Below are positions 7,751-10,799 of a DNA stretch of 10,799 bases, in pieces. Below the pieces are notes generated by a model. That model worked only from the letters and a program-made list of their open reading frames with translations. It had not been told where the DNA came from and searched no databases. A program made the translations under genes and the position numbers. How positions within the stretch are numbered: position 1 is the stretch's first letter; every line of letters starts with the position of its first letter. This stretch comes from Olsenella sp. (lineage in GTDB: Bacteria > Actinomycetota > Coriobacteriia > Coriobacteriales > Atopobiaceae), in contig SUUD01000045.1 of the NCBI GenBank assembly GCA_015062715.1, positions 1 through 10,799 on the forward strand. The letters run 5' to 3'.

Positions 7751-9064
7751 ATGACGCGTACGACCAACCCCGAGCTTCAGCACCTCGTAATCTACTCCGT
7801 GTTCGTCCGCAACCACACGCCCGAGGGGACCTTCCGCGCCGTCATCCCCGACCTGGGCCGCATCCGCTCGCTGGGCACCGACGCCGTCTGGCTCATGCCC
7901 ATCCACCCCATTGGCGAGGTCGCGCGCAAGGGCACGTTGGGTAGCCCCTACGCCAACCGGGACTACCGGGCGGTCAATCCCGAATACGGCACCCTGGACG
8001 ACTTCCGCGCGCTGGTCGACGCCATCCACGAGCAGGGCATGAAGTGCCTCATCGACGTGGTGTACAACCACACCTCCCCTGACTCCGTGCTATGGGAGAC
8101 GCACCCCGAGTGGTTCTACCGCAAGCCTGACGGCAACCCGGGCAACCACGTGGGCGACTGGACCGACATCATCGACCTCGACTACGCCGGCGACCCCGCG
8201 CTGTGGGACTACCAGGTCGAGTCGCTCGTGGGCTGGGCCCGCATCGTCGACGGCTTCCGCTGCGACGTGGCCTCGTTCGTCCCCGTCGAGTTCTGGGAGC
8301 GGGCACGCACGGCCTGCGAGGAGGTGCGTCCGGGCTGCATCTGGCTGGCCGAGACGGTCCATCGCGAGTTTGGCGAGGAGATGCGCCGGCGCGGGCTGTA
8401 CAGCGCGACCGACGCCGAGGCGTTCCGTGCCTTCGACATCGAGTACGCCTACGACGTGCAGACCGTCTTCGACCGCTGGCTCGCGGGCGAGGCGCCCCTC
8501 TCCCACTGGCTCGACCTCATCGACTTCCAGGAGAGCGCCTATCCGCGCGGCTTTAACAAGCTGCGTTACCTCGAGAACCACGACCTGCCGCGCATCGCCT
8601 CGCAGCTGGGGCGCGGCCTCTCGCTCGAGGCGCTCACGGCGATGCAGTTCTTCCTCAAGGGCGCCACGCTGGTCTATGCCGGCCAGGAGGTCGCGTCGGA
8701 CCACCAGCCGTCGCTGTTCGACCGCGACACGGTAGCATGGGACACGGGCCGCGACCTCTCGCAGCTCATCGCACGGCTTGCCACCATCAAGCACGAGGTG
8801 CTGGGGTGCGAGGACTCCTTCCGCGTGGCATCCGTCGACGACGGGCATGACCTGGCAGTGCTGGAGCGCTCTGGCACCTGGGGACGTGTCGTAGGCGTGT
8901 TCCCGCTGCGCGGCGATGCCTGCGGGGTGCGCGTCAGCATGGACGACGAGCGCGGGATCGGCCTTGCCGACGGCACCTATGAGAACCTCGTCGACGGAAA
9001 GGCGGTCACGGTGAGCGACGGCTTGCTCGCCTGCGACGGACGCGCCGTGATCGTGCGGGCGTAG
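7751..9064 (+). CDS. Cytoplasmic alpha-amylase family glycosyl hydrolase (GH13)
   Basis: This 437-residue enzyme has no signal peptide and so would hydrolyse or rearrange imported maltodextrins in the cytoplasm. The four conserved GH13 regions are in order: DVVYNH at 102-107, GFRCDVAS at 168-175 with the nucleophile D172, WLAETV at 198-203 with the acid/base E201, and LENHDLP at 274-280 with the transition-state-stabilising D278. The last part, from about 365, is a short beta-rich C-terminal domain. The start has GAAGGAG 7 nt upstream. The gene is divergent from the importer operon and shares its operator region, which supports joint control. Whether it is an alpha-amylase, maltogenic enzyme or another GH13 specificity cannot be decided from the motifs alone. 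It converges on the next gene with a 13-bp gap and no clear terminator. Confidence 0.93.
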   Translation: MTRTTNPELQHLVIYSVFVRNHTPEGTFRAVIPDLGRIRSLGTDAVWLMPIHPIGEVARKGTLGSPYANRDYRAVNPEYGTLDDFRALVDAIHEQGMKCLIDVVYNHTSPDSVLWETHPEWFYRKPDGNPGNHVGDWTDIIDLDYAGDPALWDYQVESLVGWARIVDGFRCDVASFVPVEFWERARTACEEVRPGCIWLAETVHREFGEEMRRRGLYSATDAEAFRAFDIEYAYDVQTVFDRWLAGEAPLSHWLDLIDFQESAYPRGFNKLRYLENHDLPRIASQLGRGLSLEALTAMQFFLKGATLVYAGQEVASDHQPSLFDRDTVAWDTGRDLSQLIARLATIKHEVLGCEDSFRVASVDDGHDLAVLERSGTWGRVVGVFPLRGDACGVRVSMDDERGIGLADGTYENLVDGKAVTVSDGLLACDGRAVIVRA

Positions 9065-9077
9065 GGACCCGCGCCCC

Positions 9078-9479
9078 TTACGCCGGCTGAGCCTGCTCCT
9101 GCTGCTGGTCGTCGCCCTCGGGGAACAGCAGCCCCGCCGAGCAGGACGCGCAGCCCTTCAGCGCGCCAAAAACGAGCATGGCCACCAGCAGCGCCGCGAT
9201 GAGCAGCCAGCGGAGCAGCTTGAGGAGCCGCTTCCAGCGGGCGTTCTGCTCGTCGGCATCGGTGTCCGGCTCGGGGACGGGCTCCTCGGGCTCCTCGTCC
9301 TGAAGCACGAGGACGATGGGCGTGGGCTCGGGCAGGGTCATCTGGTCCGTGTTGGGCGGTTCCGAGAGGGCGCCTACCAGCGACGCGGCGAGCAGGGTCG
9401 ACATGGCGGCGGTTGCGGCCGTCTTGCCTGCGCCCTGCTTGGAGACGGGCTCCTCTTCGCATGTGGTCTCGTCGTCCAT
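9078..9479 (-). CDS. Small membrane protein of unknown function
   Basis: This 133-residue protein is not one I recognise. The N-terminus is acidic (MDDETTCEEE), followed by a weakly hydrophobic, alanine-rich segment (about 21-38). A Pro/Glu/Asp-rich stretch (40-78, with EEPEEPVPEPDTDADE) comes next, then a basic patch RWKRLLKLLR (81-90), a strong transmembrane helix (about 90-108), a small CASC motif (110-113) and a polar Gln/Glu-rich tail. The start at 9479 is chosen because AAAGGAAAAG precedes it. The open frame extends further upstream, but through the spacer and the adhesin terminator. It lies downstream of the adhesin on the same strand but behind a hairpin terminator, so it may have its own promoter. 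Membrane topology is ambiguous. A role alongside the surface protein is only a guess. Confidence 0.7.
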   Translation of the reverse strand: MDDETTCEEEPVSKQGAGKTAATAAMSTLLAASLVGALSEPPNTDQMTLPEPTPIVLVLQDEEPEEPVPEPDTDADEQNARWKRLLKLLRWLLIAALLVAMLVFGALKGCASCSAGLLFPEGDDQQQEQAQPA

Positions 9480-9491
9480 GCTTTTCCTTTG

Positions 9492-9528
9492 GCCGGGGTC
9501 GTACTTGCAGTATTCCCTGCCGGGGTCG
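9492..9528. repeat. Direct repeat pair in the leader of the small membrane protein gene
   Basis: GCCGGGGTCG occurs at 9492-9501 and again at 9519-9528, 27 bp apart. Between them lies the small dyad TACT-TGC-AGTA at 9502-9512. This sits just upstream of the start codon at 9479 (minus strand) and could be regulatory or chance. Confidence 0.35.
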
Positions 9529-9578
9529 CGACAGACAGATGATGGCACTTTTGCCCACATGTTCCGGCAGCGCAAGAA

Positions 9579-9608
9579 GAGGGGGCGCGCCGGTTGGCAC
9601 GCCCCCTC
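9579..9608 (-). terminator. Hairpin terminator of the adhesin gene
   Basis: GAGGGGGCG (9579-9587) and CGCCCCCTC (9600-9608) form a perfect 9-bp stem with a 12-nt loop. It starts 20 nt after the adhesin stop codon and is followed on the minus strand by TTCTTG. This fits a rho-independent terminator. Confidence 0.75.
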
Positions 9609-9628
9609 ACATAACCCATGGGCCTTTC

Positions 9629-10799
9629 CTACGCCGTCTCCTCCTCGCGCCTGCAGAGAAGGGCAGCGATGACGAGCACCGCCCCGAGCAGGGCAAGGGC
9701 CGCCACGGCACGGGCCTCGAGGGCATCGCCCGTCTGCGGGACCTGGGGGCCACCGTAGTAGGGATCGGGACCAGGATCGGGACCAGGGTCGGGACCAGGC
9801 GCGGGCCCGACAATCTTCTGCCACACGGCCGTGAAGGTATGGCCGGCGACGACCAGATACTCGTCACCCGCATAGTAGATCGAACCGAGCCAGTAGAGGA
9901 ACCGGTAGCCGGCTCGCGTGGGCAGCGGCAGGACGAAGACCGTGCCGTCGGCCATGATGATCGTGATGGTGCCCGTCTTGCCGTCGAGGACGCCTCCGTT
10001 GAGGTTGAGGATGAGCTTGAACTCGAGCGGAAGCTTCTTGAGCCAGACGCTGCCGTAGTTTGACGTGGCGCTCGGACGGTCACCCACGTTGGGAAGCGTC
10101 GCCTCGAAGGGCTTGCTGGGCGAGCCGATGTCGCCGTCGGCGACGATGTCGATGGACTGGCCGTCGGCCTTGCCCTGGACGGCACCGGTGGAGTCGATGT
10201 CGATGTCGCCGCCGGCCGTGACGTCCACGTTGGTGGACGGGCTCGTGAGGTCGAGGTTGGTGTCGCCACCAGAGGTGGTGGTGAGGTCGTCGGCGTTCAC
10301 GTCAAGCGGGTTGTCATCGGAGCCGATGTTGCCGCCGGCGGTGATGGTGACCTCGTCGGCCACGACGCCCGCGCCGGTGTCGGTATCGGTGACATCGCCG
10401 TCGGCCGTGAGCTGGACCTCGTCCTCGGCCACGACGGTACCGACGTTGAGGTCGCCGTCGCTCTCGATGTAGACGTTCTCACCGTAGGCGTTGACCTCGT
10501 CGGTGTCGACCTTGATCGGGTCGTCCTCGGAGCCCACGTCGCCGCCGGTGCTGTTGAGGTCGATGGTGTCGGCCGTGAGGTCGGCGCCGTCGCCATCATT
10601 GGTCACCTGGACGTCGCCCGTGGCGGTGAGGTCGATGTCGTCGGCGGTGATGGGGCCGGTGGTGAGGTCGCCGCTGTTCTCGACGTTCACGTTGCCGGGG
10701 TTGTCGCCGTCGGACGTGCCCTCGGCGTTGAGCTGGCCGCCCACGTCGGTGGAGAGGGCGTTGTCGTCGGTGCCCACGTTGTCGGCCGTGACGTTGAGG
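9629..10799 (-). CDS. Cell-wall-anchored repetitive adhesin (C-terminal part)
   Basis: The 5' end lies beyond the window; the frame is open to base 10799. The visible 389 or so residues have four parts. First is a long Asp/Gly/Thr/Val-rich region of degenerate beta-repeats resembling filamentous-haemagglutinin-type beta-helix passengers. Motifs such as GDVGSEDDPIKVDTDEV, GNIGSDDNPLDVNADDL and GDIGSPSKPF recur about every 65-80 residues. Second is a compact module (LNGGVLDGKTGT through YYAGDEY to HTFTAVWQ) like InlB B-repeat/Flg_new domains. Third is a PGPDPGPDP wall-spanning stretch. Last is the sorting signal VPQTG (codons at 9742-9728), a hydrophobic helix and the tail CRREEETA. A sortase would link it to peptidoglycan. 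The likely role is adhesion to host or neighbouring cells; the ligand is unknown. A GTG at 10777 is not a real start, because the repeats continue upstream. Confidence 0.88.
   Translation of the reverse strand, partial: LNVTADNVGTDDNALSTDVGGQLNAEGTSDGDNPGNVNVENSGDLTTGPITADDIDLTATGDVQVTNDGDGADLTADTIDLNSTGGDVGSEDDPIKVDTDEVNAYGENVYIESDGDLNVGTVVAEDEVQLTADGDVTDTDTGAGVVADEVTITAGGNIGSDDNPLDVNADDLTTTSGGDTNLDLTSPSTNVDVTAGGDIDIDSTGAVQGKADGQSIDIVADGDIGSPSKPFEATLPNVGDRPSATSNYGSVWLKKLPLEFKLILNLNGGVLDGKTGTITIIMADGTVFVLPLPTRAGYRFLYWLGSIYYAGDEYLVVAGHTFTAVWQKIVGPAPGPDPGPDPGPDPYYGGPQVPQTGDALEARAVAALALLGAVLVIAALLCRREEETA
9762..9797 (-). repeat. 12-bp tandem repeat in the Pro-Gly wall-spanning stretch
   Basis: Three adjacent copies of GGATCGGGACCA (plus strand; the third has GGGTCGGGACCA) encode the PGPDPGPDP segment before the sorting signal. 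Exact in-frame 12-bp units can gain or lose copies by slippage, which would change the length of the stalk without breaking the frame. Confidence 0.7.

Noticed and set aside
6498..7754. Plus-strand open frame across the repressor gene and control region
   Set aside because: It is antisense to the LacI-family gene and runs through the operators; no ribosome site or domain supports it.
7699..7944. Possible upstream ORF starting at an ATG in the amylase leader
   Set aside because: It is out of frame with the amylase, has no good ribosome site, and its translation inside the amylase gene is arginine/proline-rich noise.
9629..10799. CRISPR-like or satellite repeat array
   Set aside because: The repeats are degenerate at DNA level, stay in one reading frame and encode protein beta-repeats; no constant repeat with unique spacers is present.

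Overview
The window is GC-rich and densely coded. Its Gram-positive actinobacterial traits are an LPxTG-type wall-anchored adhesin, a CUT1 sugar ABC importer with a lipoprotein binding protein, and a LacI-family regulator. The adhesin's final YYAGDEY-type module and the codon bias suggest a host-associated Coriobacteriia member (Olsenella, Atopobium or Collinsella type). That assignment is inference, because no rRNA or marker gene is present.

Layout. (1) 1-439, minus: the start of a flavodoxin gene that runs off the left edge. (2) 440-654: a spacer with two hairpins that terminate the next operon. (3) 7562 down to 655, minus: a six-gene maltodextrin operon in the order LacI-type repressor, lipoprotein binding protein, two permeases, 4-alpha-glucanotransferase (malQ), ATPase (malK). 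The genes are tightly packed, with 1-nt and 13-nt overlaps at two junctions. (4) 7563-7750: a divergent control region with three copies of a 12-bp LacI-type operator, GGAAACGTTTCC and two near copies. (5) 7751-9064, plus: a cytoplasmic GH13 alpha-amylase-family enzyme. (6) 9078-9479, minus: a small membrane protein of unknown function. (7) 9629-10799, minus: the C-terminal part of a large repetitive surface adhesin ending in a VPQTG sorting signal, followed by a good hairpin terminator.

How the genes fit together. The binding protein, two permeases and ATPase would import maltodextrins. The intracellular GH13 enzyme and the glucanotransferase would process them. The repressor leads the operon and probably controls itself, the importer and the divergent amylase through the shared operators.

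The most notable observation is that malQ is broken. Around 2247 the frame shifts in a way consistent with a 17-nt deletion. The frame carrying the third catalytic carboxylate (THDN) is therefore separated from the frame carrying the first two. Apart from this lesion the window looks like an ordinary carbohydrate-use locus next to an accessory adhesin. I found no CRISPR array, phage, transposon, RNA gene or clearly novel system.
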